Shown here: positions 12,348 to 24,174 of the stretch, piece by piece
Layout of the letters: every line of letters starts with the position of its first letter
How positions within the stretch are numbered: the first letter of the stretch is position 1
Assembly (NCBI RefSeq): GCF_000247695.1
Contig: NW_004624734.1
Location: forward strand, 8,352,277-8,416,276
From: Heterocephalus glaber
Taxonomy: Eukaryota; Chordata; Mammalia; Rodentia; Bathyergidae
Length of the DNA stretch: 64,000 bases
Reading direction: 5' to 3'
The notes under the pieces: model-generated
The model's input: only the letters and a program-made list of their open reading frames with translations
The model's database searches: none
What the model was told of the DNA's origin: nothing
Made by a program: the position numbers and the translations under genes

Positions 12348-12500
12348 AGTAATAACAGCTGATGTATAGAGTAAGTCCCATGTGCAAGTTGAGGGGTGAG
12401 CACGTGCCTGAAACCACCTCATTTAATTGTCATCACAACCCAGTGACCCACTGTCATTGTTCCCACTTCTCAAATGGAGAAATTCTGGGTTCCACATCCT
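12348..12500 (-). mobile_element. MIR SINE
   Basis: Antisense MIR core: cctcatttaattgtcatcac followed by cccacttctcaaatggag. Confidence 0.65.
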
Positions 12501-13311
12501 CAAATGCTTCCACCCCAGTGCCCAGGGCTGGGCATCCTGTGCCCTGTATCGAATCTCAGCCCACTGCGTGTATAGAATATGGAAAATTCCATGTGTCTTT
12601 GGACATCCCTCTTCAACAAGAGAACTTTCCTTTTCCCTATGTGTCAGGTACAACAGGCCCCCCAACAGATACAGAAACACTGTAAAAATCATATTAAAAA
12701 GTAAATCAAATCCAAGTCTGAGCTTGTGTTGAAAAGTGCCCAACAAGTCCAAACCCAACACTGGAGTGTTCCCTCACCCCTCAGTTACTAGAAACCCATA
12801 GAAGGGGGGCATAGACCTGCTGTCTCCATTGAGGCCCCGGGGTCACTATCCCTGCCCTCAGCAACTGTATGGGGCAGAGCCCAGGCACTCTCCACCCCAG
12901 GAACATGCAGCGTTGGCCCTTTTCCCAGTTCGGGGTCACCCCATACCCTCCTTCAAAGGTCATAAGTAAGCAAGTCCTTCTCTATGAGAAGATCCAGCTG
13001 AATCACAATTGCAAATGTTATTAAATCTTCTGTGAGACCATGAGCCTGACTGCACATCCTGCTGGGCCAGGGAGAGGACAAAGATGTTTTCTCTTTGCCT
13101 GAAGAAGCCAGACGTCAATTAATTTCTCAAACGTTCACCTGTCACTTCTGTTCGGTCCACCAGGCTTCTTTGAACAAACTGTACTGCAGCTAAAAGTGAA
13201 ATGGGCAAAACAGCTCAGCCCCACAGTTCAGATCTTACAGATGAGAGACTGGAAGGCACCCCAGAGTCTCTGTCTGCGCGGTCAGAGATGCTCCTCAGTT
13301 TCAGATGTTGC
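12501..13311. other. Unassigned; possible conserved noncoding stretch at about 13000-13210
   Basis: No gene is recognised. The part 13000-13210 lacks repeat signatures and has dense homeodomain-like (caattaattt) and other motif-like text, so it may be constrained. This is inference from texture only. Confidence 0.3.
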
Positions 13312-13400
13312 CCAGGGCTGAAGGTGTAGCTCAGTAGTGCAGCACTTGCTTAGCATGTTCATGGCACAGGGCTGATCTCCAGCACTGCAAAAGGAGAAGG
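13312..13400 (+). mobile_element. ID-type SINE, diverged
   Basis: A box aaggtgtagctcagtagtgc, decayed B box gggctgatctccagcactg, purine-rich tail. Confidence 0.75.
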
Positions 13401-13737
13401 GTAAGGAGGAAGAGGAGGGCAGAAAAGGAGGAGGAGAGAGTGACCCAACTCAGATGTTGACAACTACTGGTTCCAAAAGCCCAACAATGCTTAGATCTTG
13501 TTGTATACACATACATCTCACTTAAAAGATAAAAGAAAAAAAGGCTTCTTGGAAAAATGGCACCCAAGCCAGGACAAAAACGTACAATATAGGCTTATAC
13601 ATCTAATGGTGCCTGAAAAGTAAGTGCTCAAAAAAGATGTTGGGAATCTATAAAGAGGACACTAAAAGCACCTTGAGTTAATTTCAAAGGGTTCCAAAAG
13701 GTCAAATCCAAGACAATGAAAACATAAAAATACTGAT

Positions 13738-14112
13738 AGGTGCTGAACTGAATTGTGTCCCCTTCAAATTTTATGTTGAAGCCACAGATCTCATCATCAT
13801 CATCATCATATTTAGACATAGAGATTTAGGAGACATTAGATTTAGATGAAGTCATGAGGGTAGGGCTGTCATGTCACTAATATAAAGGCATTAGTTACAA
13901 GAAGACACCAGAAAACTTACCCCCTCTTCACCCTCCCCATGTAGTGGAAGACACAGTAAGAAAGTGACCATCTGTAACCCAAGGAAAAAGCCTTCACCAG
14001 AACCCAACCATGCTGGCATCTTGATCTTAGACTTCTAGTCTCAAAAACTATGAGGAATAAATTTATGATGTTTAAACCACCAAGTCTATGGTATTTTCTT
14101 ATGACAACCTGA
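13738..14112 (+). mobile_element. MLT1-type MaLR LTR
   Basis: Starts ctgaactgaattgtgtcccc and ends with gatcttagacttctagtctc and gtctatggtattttcttatg, the MLT1 hallmark ends. It contains a (CAT)n run at 13791-13809. Confidence 0.7.
13791..13809. repeat. (CAT)n short tandem repeat
   Basis: Six CAT units inside the LTR. Confidence 0.9.
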
Positions 14113-14149
14113 GCTAAGTCAATAGTAATTCAATTATAATCTATTGAAT

Positions 14150-15105
14150 AAAATAAGGATCCGAGAATCCATGTAGATATGAATAAACAAAGAAGCCAGC
14201 AGAGGAGAAAGGACACCTCTTCCTTACAACAGAAGTAGAAAGGTGAAATTAGAAAACAGACATTTTTCAACCATCATAGAAACATCATAGCTAGGCAAGA
14301 ATCATTGCTTGGTGATAACACCACTGGGAAAATCTGAGGAGGAACAAGATACATTGCTCAAAGTATCTCCCCACAATCCCATGTCTACTCAGAAGGGGAA
14401 ATGGTGGCTTTGAAGTGGGGAAACCTGTGAGACATCACCTTAGCCAAGTGATCAATAATGGGGATCAGTAATCCCACCAATAATGGGATACCAACCACAC
14501 TTACCCCTGGGGCCACATAATCCCTCTTGTGAAGTCTCCTGCCAAAAGCTCATGCCCTGCACCAAATAGTATGGGAGCATCAGACAAACCTAGCTAAGAC
14601 ATACTCTATACAACGAAAATACCATAAAAATCAGAGAAACTAATGAACCCTTCCTGACTAAAGGAGATTGGGGGCAATGGTAAATTAAATGCAACACTTA
14701 ATGCCAAAATTGCATCATAGGTCAGAATGAAATGACCTTAAAAGACTTTATGGGACAATTAGTGAAGTTTGAATATGTTACACACAAGAGGTAATAATAG
14801 CATATTAACATTAAATTATCTAATTTTGATACTTATGCCACAAGATGAAAATCCTCGTTCTTAAAAATATGCAATAACTGTGGGCAGAGATGGATGATAT
14901 CTGCACTCCTACTCTCAAAGGTTTAGAAAAAATGATAATTTGAATATTCATGTATAAAAACAATTATAAATCAAAAGCAGAAAAATGTTAATAATTGATG
15001 AACCTGGGTCAGAAGAATATGGGAGATCTTTATACTATTTTTGCAGCATTTTGATGTTTGAAATGATATCAAAATAAAGAGCAACCTAATAAAACCCAAA
15101 GATAA
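14150..15105 (+). mobile_element. Ancient LINE 3' end (L1M-type)
   Basis: Sense text such as gtctactcagaaggggaaat, catcagacaaacctagctaa, acattaaattatctaatttt and a terminal aatgatatcaaaataaagag is the classic 3' untranslated end of old mammalian L1. No coding remains. Confidence 0.65.
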
Positions 15106-16289
15106 TTATATTCAGCCATTCCTACCCCATCCATAAGGGGAAAAAGCTAAATATAGTCAAACAGTGAAGATTTCTACACCTCAGTAACTAAGTAGTCTGC
15201 ATTTCTGTTGGGTTTCCAGAGCTGCAGAAACAGAAGTTGGTGATGGTGGTTTGTCATGTCAGTTGCAAGGGGAAAGAATGCCAAGAAGCAAATCCTAACC
15301 AGGATTCCCAGTGCTCCCAAATCTAATCACCATGGCCCCAAGAATCAACTGGAGTTCAAGATTCTTTCTGCTGCAAAAGGCAGAAATTCAATTCACAACA
15401 GCTTTCCAGAAGAGTCTTGTTGGCTTACTTAGCTGCCAGCTCCAGGGTCCAGAGTTCCAGGGGGTCAGACGTGTGTCACAGACCTGTGCCACTTGCCTTC
15501 TGTTCAGAGGCCTCTGCTTTCAGGCAAGCTCTCCCACCTTGGGTGCAAGATGTCCAGCAGCTCCACTGTTGACTTCTACCGGCTTCATAGAAAGAGCTCT
15601 CTCTTTCCTTAGTAGCTCCAGAGAAAAATAACAACAGGTACTCCACGGAATTAAATGTCCACTGCTGGGAGACTGACACATAATCACTGATAGTCCAGGC
15701 TTGGGAAGCAGCTGAGAAGCTGGGAGGCAGAGGAGGTGTCGCGCTGGCCTCACCACTCCTGTGGCCCCTGGAAGGTCTGTTCCCAAGGGAAAGGCAGGGC
15801 CACTAGCGAAGAAAAGGCCAGGAGGGATGTAAAGCAAAATGGCATATGGCACTCATGTCCCATCCTCTGCCCAACTTCACATGCCACAGTCCTCCCAGGC
15901 CCTCCAAGTCCCTGCAGCCAACACAGTGTGACAGAGTCACACAGGATCAATACTGCCCCACCCCCAAACAGAGGCAGCCTAAGGTCTGTCCAGATCCAGA
16001 TCCAAAGCCTTATCCAGGTGGATGTCATTAGCTTCCATTACATCTGCACGGTCAGAAACAAATGGCTGAAAGGTGCCTAACACACTCCGGCACAACAGCA
16101 GAGAAAGGAAACAGAACAATGGTACCAGAATTCCCCTGGGAAAGGGGGAAACAGCATGAGACTGTCACTTCACATTGCATAACAGCAGGGCCTCCCTCCT
16201 GGCAATATAAGCTCTTGCTCAGCCACTGTAGACTGACCTGCTTCTGCCTCCAGAAAGACCCCTCCACCTGATGGTCATGAAGGTGCCTG
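15106..16289. other. Unassigned sequence
   Basis: No gene or clear repeat is seen. Several overlapping frames of about 100 codons on both strands look like chance. Confidence 0.4.
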
Positions 16290-16650
16290 TGCTTCAGCCT
16301 TCCATCACTGTAACAAATACCTGAGGCAATCAACCTACTCTGGCTCACTGTTTTGGAGTTTCTAGTCCACGTCTGAGTGGCCCCGTCACTGCCAACCTGT
16401 GAGGAGACTCCTCATTGTGGTGGAAATATATGGCAGAGCCAAGGTGCTCACCTAATGGGCAGAAAGCAGGAGGAAAAGAAAAGAGACAAAGGAAGACACA
16501 AGGATCTCACCACCCCCCTTCTGGGGCAAGCCCCCAATTACCTAAAATCTACCATTTGGCCCTACCTCTTAAATTTGTCATCACCTCCCAACTGCACCCC
16601 TTTAGGGACCAACATGGGTACTGCTATGGGCCTCTGGAGCCACGTCTAAA
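16290..16650 (-). mobile_element. MaLR LTR, minus strand
   Basis: catcactgtaacaaatacctgaggcaatcaacc marks the reversed LTR 3' end; purine-rich LTR body follows. Confidence 0.6.
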
Positions 16651-18164
16651 CTGTAGCAATGCCTCAGAAGCCGCATGTCTTTAGAAATCCAATTCCTGTT
16701 GGTGTAAGTTCCAGGGTTCATGGCTACCTTAAGGACTGGCAACTCTGGCTTTTAGCTTCCCAATATTGAGATTTCTCTAGAAGTCAAATAACGTACAAAC
16801 CCATTAATATTCTGGTCTGTTTCAGGAAAACTCCTTGGCCCAGCATCTGAAGCCAGATCTCTGCTTGTAGTGGTGTCCTTGCATGCAAGACATGGCTTAG
16901 GAAATTCCACGGGTGAGAACCTGGCCTCTCTGCTCTCTGTCCATACGAATTATCCCTCACCCCCTGGCCTCTATTTTGGCCGGTAACCTGACAAACAAAG
17001 GGCAGAGAGGTGAATGCACTTGTCTGCTCTGTGTCCAGGCCAAAGTCCACTGATGCCTCTTTATATAGGACAACTCCCACCTTATATATTCAGGACCCAA
17101 AGGTGACATTGACAGGGATTCTGGAAGTGAGAGGATGTCACACATTTCCAAAATCCTTACCTGCCTCTCCTGTTTCTGTCCTCCAAATTAATTTGACTCA
17201 GGGATAGATCTGGGATTTCTAATTCTGCTAGAAGGAAGATGGCCTGAGGCACAGCCAACTTGGATTATTAAAGCCTCCCTTAGGAAAGCCAGACCTACTC
17301 TCTTTTCACTGGGATGGCCCAGCTTCCACTACAGCTCATCTCTTTCTGGTAAGCAGCCATCATGTGCACTATTTTTCTTCCTGTCATGACCCTTAAAGTC
17401 CAACACAGGTAGACAGCCAGCCCTGTCCCGGGACGAGCAAACAGCTCCCAGCCAGCAGTCTCATTCCTGTGTAACAGGGACCACCAACTTACCAGCTGCA
17501 GAAGGGACTCTCCTTACTCCACACCCTCCACTCTTCAGCTGACTCTTCATTTTAGCCATTTTCACTTTCAATACTCCAGTTCTGCTACCAATTTTAATAT
17601 CAAGTCAGATCTTCTGGTCTCAGAGATAGATCTCCAACATACTGTCTCTGGTAACTGGAAAGTGCAGGGGTGGTTTATCTTCAGGCCCCAGGGGATCCAG
17701 GTGCTCCAACAATGCTACTGGGGACTTTCTCTCTTCATCTTTCACCTTTGCTTCCCTAAGGTTGGCTTTGGCAGGAAAAAGGCTCCTAGCAGTCCCCAGT
17801 TCTGCCATCTGAGCAATGTTGGAAAAAGGCACATTCTCTTTCCAGTCAAAAAGCTAGGGCTAGCTTATTCGGCCAGCTTGGGACTAAGTGTACACCGCTG
17901 AATCAAATCCCCACAGTGTTGGGGGCAGTATCAGCTTCAGCTCAGCCCACAGACAGGCAGCTGAGGTTGGGGAAATGGGGGTGTTGTTACTGCAGGAGGA
18001 AGAAGGGACCCTCATAGGCACCGACAGAATACACTAATGGTAAGTTTCCAGACTTAACTAGCAACTACTGTGAAGAGCACAAAGGAGGGAGAATGAACAA
18101 CTCTTGAACACCTACTGTCTTTCATCTGCTTATTTTTTCAATATCAATTTTGGAAAAATATTAC
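16651..18164. other. Unassigned sequence
   Basis: Nothing recognisable as a gene, tandem repeat or named element. Confidence 0.4.
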
Positions 18165-18300
18165 AAATAATAACAGCTAATGCTTATGGCATGTATGACT
18201 CCTGGGGCTCCAAGGAGTTGACGCTTTTCAGTTGACACTTGCAACTCTCCAAGGTACAGTAATTGTAAAGGAAACCAAAGCACAGGTAATAAGCAAATCA
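18165..18300 (-). mobile_element. MIR SINE
   Basis: Antisense MIR-like text: ataataacagctaatgctta ending in aaaccaaagcacaggtaata. Confidence 0.5.
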
Positions 18301-18319
18301 TTCTAGATTGCATAGCATC

Positions 18320-19090
18320 TATATATTATTTTCTCGGGCTTCTGTAACAGAGTATCACAACTATGCAGCTTCAAACCGCAGAAATTCGATGTCCTTACTT
18401 CTGGAAGCTTGAAGTCCAGAATCAAAGTGTTATGAGGGCAGCACTCCCCCTGAGACTCTGGAGAGGCTCCTCTCTTGCCTCTCAGGTTTTGGTGGCCAGC
18501 AAACCTTGGGGGTCAGATGTATCACTCCAGTCTTTCTTCCTCCTCACACCTCTGTGTCTCAGCTCCTCATGTAAGGATACCAATTCTATTGGATTAGGGC
18601 CCCTAATGATCTTATTTTAATCTGATTCCATATACAAGACCCTTATATTAGTGGTTTCCCCATTTTGGGACAAAGTGTTTGACACTGTAACCTAAAGAAG
18701 AAAGGTTTATGTTGGTTCATAGTTTCAGTAGGTTCAGTCCATGGTTGGCTGGCTCCACAGTGGAACTTGCATGGTACAAGGGCATGGTAAACCTGCTCCC
18801 CTCATGGCAACAAGAAAACAGAGTGTGAAGGGGAGAGCTTCAAACAAGAATACAGACTTTCAGGTCACATCCCCAGTGACCCATGTCAACCATCTCACCT
18901 CCTATCAGCACATTCTGCTCCTGAACTGGTATATGCTGGATCCACTGATGAGTATATGATGTACCTTCCAAATACATGAGACTTTGTGTGGACAATTTAG
19001 ATCTAAACCCTAACAACCCTACTTGCAAGTAAGGTCACATTTACAGGTACTAGGGATCTAGACTTCGAGCTATCTTCTTGAGGAATATGA
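18320..19090 (-). mobile_element. MLT1-type LTR split by a MaLR LTR
   Basis: The outer element reads tattttctcgggcttctgtaac from 18330, then ggattagggcccctaatga near 18592. It resumes at 19028 with aaggtcacatttacaggtac, the expected continuation of a reversed MLT1 LTR. Between them (about 18648-19025) lies a second reversed MaLR LTR (tgacactgtaacctaaagaa then ggttcagtccatggttggct). This gives relative ages: the inner LTR is younger. Confidence 0.65.
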
Positions 19091-19599
19091 CAGCATCCCA
19101 AAAAGGCCTGGTTCTGAGTCCTTCCTCCCATCCAGCCCAACGTCTAGAAGCCAACCTAGGCTCCCTATGATGAGGAAGCCAGGAGTCTCTTCCAGGGACT
19201 TCGCATGGTGGGAGACATACTCAGGGTAGTAGCAATGCACCTGCTCAACCCCAGGCAGGCTCTGGAGGAGAAGATTCTCTGCAAAGCTGAGAAGAGTGAG
19301 GAGGCTGAAGCAGAGGGGCAGGAGGGGCGGTGCTCCTCCCCAGGCAGAGGGAGCAGAGATTGTGTGGATGAGCGCAATCAGCTCCAAGACAAATCGAAGA
19401 GGGAAAAGCCAAAGAGGAAGCCGAGGGTCTGGTAGGGGCAGAACCAGGAGGGTTAGCAGAGCCATGCTGGGGAATGCAGATGTGAGGACATCATGTCACA
19501 TCCTCACATGTCCTGACATCACGAGAAGCCATTGCAGAGTAAGTGAAGGGTTCGCATGGAGGTGCTGGTATTTCAGTCAAACCCTTGCTGACCTGTGAA

Positions 19600-19690
19600 G
19601 TCAGTGGTATCAGCCCCATTTTACACTACACAGACAGAAACGGGCTTCCAGAGATCACACAGGCTAGGCAGAGGCAGAGCAGAACCTGGA
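19600..19690 (-). mobile_element. MIR SINE fragment
   Basis: Antisense MIR core (ccccattttacactacacag). Confidence 0.45.
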
Positions 19691-19764
19691 CCAGGCTGTG
19701 ACAGGAAGGTACCCCAAGGACTCATCTTACTCGGGGAGCTGCAGGATATGCAGCGGCAGCAGTG

Positions 19765-19850
19765 GACAGAGGCTAGGCCAGGACTTGGGGCTCAGTCCTG
19801 CCCTCACACTCACGAGCTGTGTGACTTTGGGAAAGTTGGAGGGGTGCTCT
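19765..19850 (+). mobile_element. MIR SINE fragment
   Basis: Sense MIR core (gagctgtgtgactttgggaa). Confidence 0.5.
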
Positions 19851-19989
19851 GGGGAGTGAGCAAAAGGTGGGTGAAGGGGCTCGGGAAACTGACATGCAGG
19901 AAAACAGGAGCAGGCTGGAGACCCGATGATCACTGTTGTAATTGTCACGCTGCTATCACTGGGAGGTAGTGTGGCATGGCTCTTGGCTG

Positions 19990-20220
19990 CCCTGGACAGG
20001 CAGAGCTGGAGGAAGAAGAATCCTCCAATTATCTTCCTGCGTCACCGCTGGCCACCCTCCCTGGCTGAGCTGTGTGTTCCCCATTATTTCCTCCCAGTGC
20101 AATCCGTGCTTTAATTAAAATGACCTCATCAGACTCGTTGGAGGTGCAGCCAACAAAGGCATCAAAAACAGCAATTACTTTCTGAGGATGGAGGCTGGAA
20201 ATCTGGAAATTTCCTCCGAA
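19990..20220. promoter_or_regulatory. Candidate conserved noncoding element
   Basis: A repeat-free stretch with homeodomain-type tccaattatc and tttaattaaaatg, a nuclear-receptor half site within aatgacctcatcaga, and cagcaattacttt. Its texture resembles deeply conserved enhancers. It lies about 15 kb upstream of the C14orf132 promoter. The call rests on motif density, not on an alignment. Confidence 0.3.
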
Positions 20221-20645
20221 GGGAAGGGAGTATGGGGGGCCCTGGGGACTGCAGTGGGGACTGGGAAGAGAGCCGCTTTCTGCGTGTAGGAGACACTGGC
20301 AGACACAGCCTGGATTTCTGGGGGTAAGCATGGCTGGATGTGTAATGTCTCTTGGTTCTGTCAACTTGGGAAATGGGGGCCTTGTTTTGGGTAGAGCTGC
20401 CCGAGTCTGCCCCCTTGCTGGAGCCCTTTCCTGTCTTTCTCGTCTTCACACACCTGCCCTGCACCTGCCACTCTGGAAGCCACTGTGTCGACCCAGTGCA
20501 GGCCTCCTGCTCCCAGCCCAGCTGGGCAGTCTGCTCTGCACTAGGCTCCAGTGGTCTTCAGTCGATGGGATGCAAGCCACAGACACCACTTAATATGCCT
20601 TAGTAGCCACAGTTTTTAAAAAGTAGAAACGATGAAATTAATTTT

Positions 20646-21009
20646 TTTAAATTTTATTTTATTGGTACATTTTAGGTATACAATATAATGACATTCATCA
20701 TTGGAAATTTGCACCTTTATATAATCTCTCTTGGTTCTTATTTTTCCCCCTTCCCTTTCCCTCCCTTCAACCCCTCCACTCCTCCCTATTTACAAAGACT
20801 TTGTTTCCATTTTTTCCTTTTCTCATATTAATTCCATTCCCTTCTTTCCTTTCCCCTACCCCTCCCACTTCCTCCTCCCCTTTGCCCCATTTCTTCCTAT
20901 TTCACATTATCTGTTGTACCTTTTAGTCCTTTTTTACACTTTCAGTTTCTCACCCTAGAGAAACTGTTCGGTATTTACATGTGTTTGTCCTCTTTATTTC
21001 ACTTAAGAG
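20646..21009 (-). mobile_element. 5'-truncated L1 (3' UTR and tail), minus strand
   Basis: A T-rich tail, then pyrimidine-rich antisense L1 3' UTR text (ccctccactcctccctattt). It is bounded by a perfect 15-bp target duplication, gatgaaattaatttt, at 20631-20645 and 21010-21024. Confidence 0.8.
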
Positions 21010-21024
21010 GATGAAATTAATTTT

Positions 21025-22175
21025 AATAATAGATTTCACTTAGCCTAATATATGCAAAAGACTGTCACCTCAGCTTGTAATCAGTAGTTAAGATCACTAT
21101 GGCTGTACACCATTAAGTCTCCAAAATCCAGTGTGTATTTTATACACACATCTCGACTCAGAGCAGGCATTTCTAGTGCCCAGGAACCACCTGCAGCTGC
21201 CATACTGCACAGCACTGCTCTGCACATTAGGCAATGGCCTGGTTTCCATTTGCCAGTTTGTTACATTGCACTCTCTGGAACTGTGGCCCAGGATGGGGTA
21301 TTCCTCATCCAGGGTGCCTGGCACTTGGTAGAGCTTTGGTTTCTGAATGAATGAGTGATTCCATGTGAGGATCCCTCTGGCCTCATGAAAAGAAATGGTG
21401 CAAGGAGATGAGGTCTCTTATTCTCTGGGAGTGCAATGCCCAGGAATCATGTTCCAAGTTCCCTTCTGTTTCCCGTGTTGCAGGAATCCTGCACCAAAAA
21501 GGAATGAGCAGACCCAGCAGTCAACCTCTGTCCACCTGGCATTCACTCATTGCTAATGTCAGCCCTGGTATGTGTGTGCAAGTGTGTGTGTGTTCATGTG
21601 CATGTATGCATGTGCATGTGTGTCTGTGTGTCCGGGCAGAGAAAGCAGGCAAGGCTATTGAGGGACCCAAGGAGATACTTTATTTCCTGCATGCTCCTGG
21701 TTATTTTTTCCATTCATTTATTCAACCATAAATGCTTATTAGCACATTCATTTGATCACTCATGAAACATTCCCAGGGCATTCTATCTAGGACAGGCATC
21801 TTCGGGGCCCCGGCGCATTCTGTGGTAAAAGAGAAGCTGCTCTCCTCTTACTCTGCAGCCCTCTGGGGTATCTGTTCCAGTGGGACACTTGGAAAACTGG
21901 ACAGAGCCCAGGTGAAAGAGTGGATTCTGTGTAAAACAGACACCCTCCTCTTCCCTGGACCCTAACCTCCCCTCTCCCCTTCCCTGGCACCTGGTATGTG
22001 CTCAGAAATCTATACTGAATAGATGAGTGGAATACTCGTTGAATTAAAGAATAGACAGAGGAATTAGTGCATTATTTCTTCCTTGCTTTATAATTACTAG
22101 TGTTTTGGATCGTCTTGACTAAAACACAGCTTCCTTATGATCAGAAACTAACAGAGAAGACATTTGGACTTTCGA
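21025..22175. other. Unassigned, with a TG/CATG-rich patch
   Basis: No gene is recognised. An imperfect TG-rich run lies at about 21569-21633. Confidence 0.4.
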
Positions 22176-22179
22176 ATGA

Positions 22180-22320
22180 TCTAGATCTAGACTTAAATCC
22201 TGACACTGAATATTTGCTGAGAGATCTGAGCAAGGTTAACCTCTCTGAGCCTCTTTCTTTATTGTGGTTTAGGTGCAACTTATATGAGATGAGTAGGTGC
22301 TCAGTGAATACCTGCTAAAT
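22180..22320 (+). mobile_element. MIR SINE
   Basis: Sense MIR: gcaaggttaacctctctgag then atgagtaggtgctcagtgaa. Confidence 0.65.
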
Positions 22321-24170
22321 TGAATAGAACTGAATTGCAATTTCATAGCAGAGTCCTGGGAGCCCTGGAGGAGGGAAGGCTTAATTTGGCTGGGAGAAGG
22401 ATGCGCTGGCATGCAAACCACCTGGAGAGCAGGTACCATCGCTGAATCAGCTTGGGGAGGACTCTGCATTTTAACACAGATACCAGCATCCCAGTCTCTT
22501 TCAAAAGCACTGGTGGAGACCCTGTTGTGAACAGGCAGAAAAGAGTCTCACCGAATGAGCTGACAAAGGACAGAGTGTTGGGGTCCAGCCTCCAAGGACA
22601 CCAGTGCTTAGTCCCTGATGGCCTCATTTTTTCCTGCCTGTTAGAAAGGGATGGGTCCTGGCCACATCCAACCAGCGACAACGTGGCTTGAATAATTGAT
22701 CAGGTCACTCAGCAAGGAGCTCATGAATTCTTAAACACTTTTAAGGGCTTTCCAGGAAGGACCAGCATCCGCCCAAGATCTCGGTGGCTCCCTCCCACCT
22801 CCATCTGGGTCCCAGATGGGGCTTGAAGACAAGGTCATGGCCCCCTGCTGTGGCTTTCAGGCTTAGAGCCTTTTAAGGGACATGGTGTTCCTTAGCTCGG
22901 AATCCCGAGTTCTCAGCACACATGAATTGTGTATCCAGCACTTGGCAGAGCCACAGTGTCCCTGAGCCCAAGACCCATCCCTTGCGCAGCCCCATGCCAC
23001 ACTGCCTGGGATGACAGCAGCCAGGTGGCCTCTGGCCTCTGGCGTCTCAGCTCTCTGTGGCTGAGGTAGGTCACCTGGCTGCTACTGGCTTCGGAATCAT
23101 CCAGTCTCTTGCCAATCTCCCCGCTGATGAGTAGGAGCCAGAGAGGAGAGACTATGCTTTAGGCAGGCAGCAGTGCCTCGCAGAGATCCAGGGTCCCTGT
23201 TACTCTGAACCCCCCCTCTCACACCTCCACCTTAGGGACAGGGGAGACACCAGCCTGTGATGAGTATTGCACACAGCGTGGACTACGTTACAAGTTTCAA
23301 CCCTTTGAGACAGACAGGTAAGCAGGTCTGCTCATTGTCCAGGATGTGGCCTCATCCTCTCTAGGTCACAAACCAAAAGTAAAGTGCTACGGTAGAGTGA
23401 CTTAAGCTAGGCTGAGGCCCTCCTGGAAGAGGCAGTTTTCACAGAAAGAGCCAGAGAAAGAGATTTCTAAGCAGAAGCGCAGCAGGACTGATTCCCAGAG
23501 GGAAACACACTTTACTGAGGTGCTCCTGGGACAGAAAGAAACCGTGTGGCCGGAAGGAGAGGGATGAGGGCCTGAGAACGGGAGTGAGAGACAGAGAAGA
23601 CTGAGGGATGACTCCCAGATCTAAGACCCTACTGGGGACTTAGCATCCTTTCCTCTGGGCAGATGCAGCCCTTCACCTGGCCATAGGAAAGAGCAAGGGT
23701 GAATTAAATACCCACTCGCTTCCCTGCCAGAGACCCCTGTGCAGTGTGCAACCTGTAGAATCGTACTTGGAAGGTCTGGGTAGGACTGTGATCTACTTGA
23801 GATGGAGCCAGGTGGAAGAGGGACTCATAGCTCAGCACTGCCAGATTAAACTGAGATACTGTGAGGCACTCAGGAGAGGCTGCTGAGCAGGCAGCTGGAT
23901 GTGTCCCTCTGGAGCTCAGGACAGAGTTCTGGATGTTCTCAGTGGGCCATTTTACACGCCCAGATAGGTCACTCAAGTAGAGCATAGAGGAAAGTGATCT
24001 CCCAGATGCCCATATCTGCCAGGAAGGTGCCTGCCAGCAGTGAGGGTTCAGGAAGGACCTGGAATCAAACTTTAAGGAGGCAAACACTGTCAGAGTCCTG
24101 CAGATGTGTGTTTGGAACCTGAATGCCACCTTAAATGTTGTGCCTGCTTATATCTAGCCCTAGTCCTTAA
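22321..24170. other. Unassigned sequence
   Basis: No gene is recognised. A weak MIR-like patch lies near 23260-23400. A 141-codon frame on the minus strand (23704-24129) has no recognisable domain. Confidence 0.4.
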
Positions 24171-24174
24171 ATGA

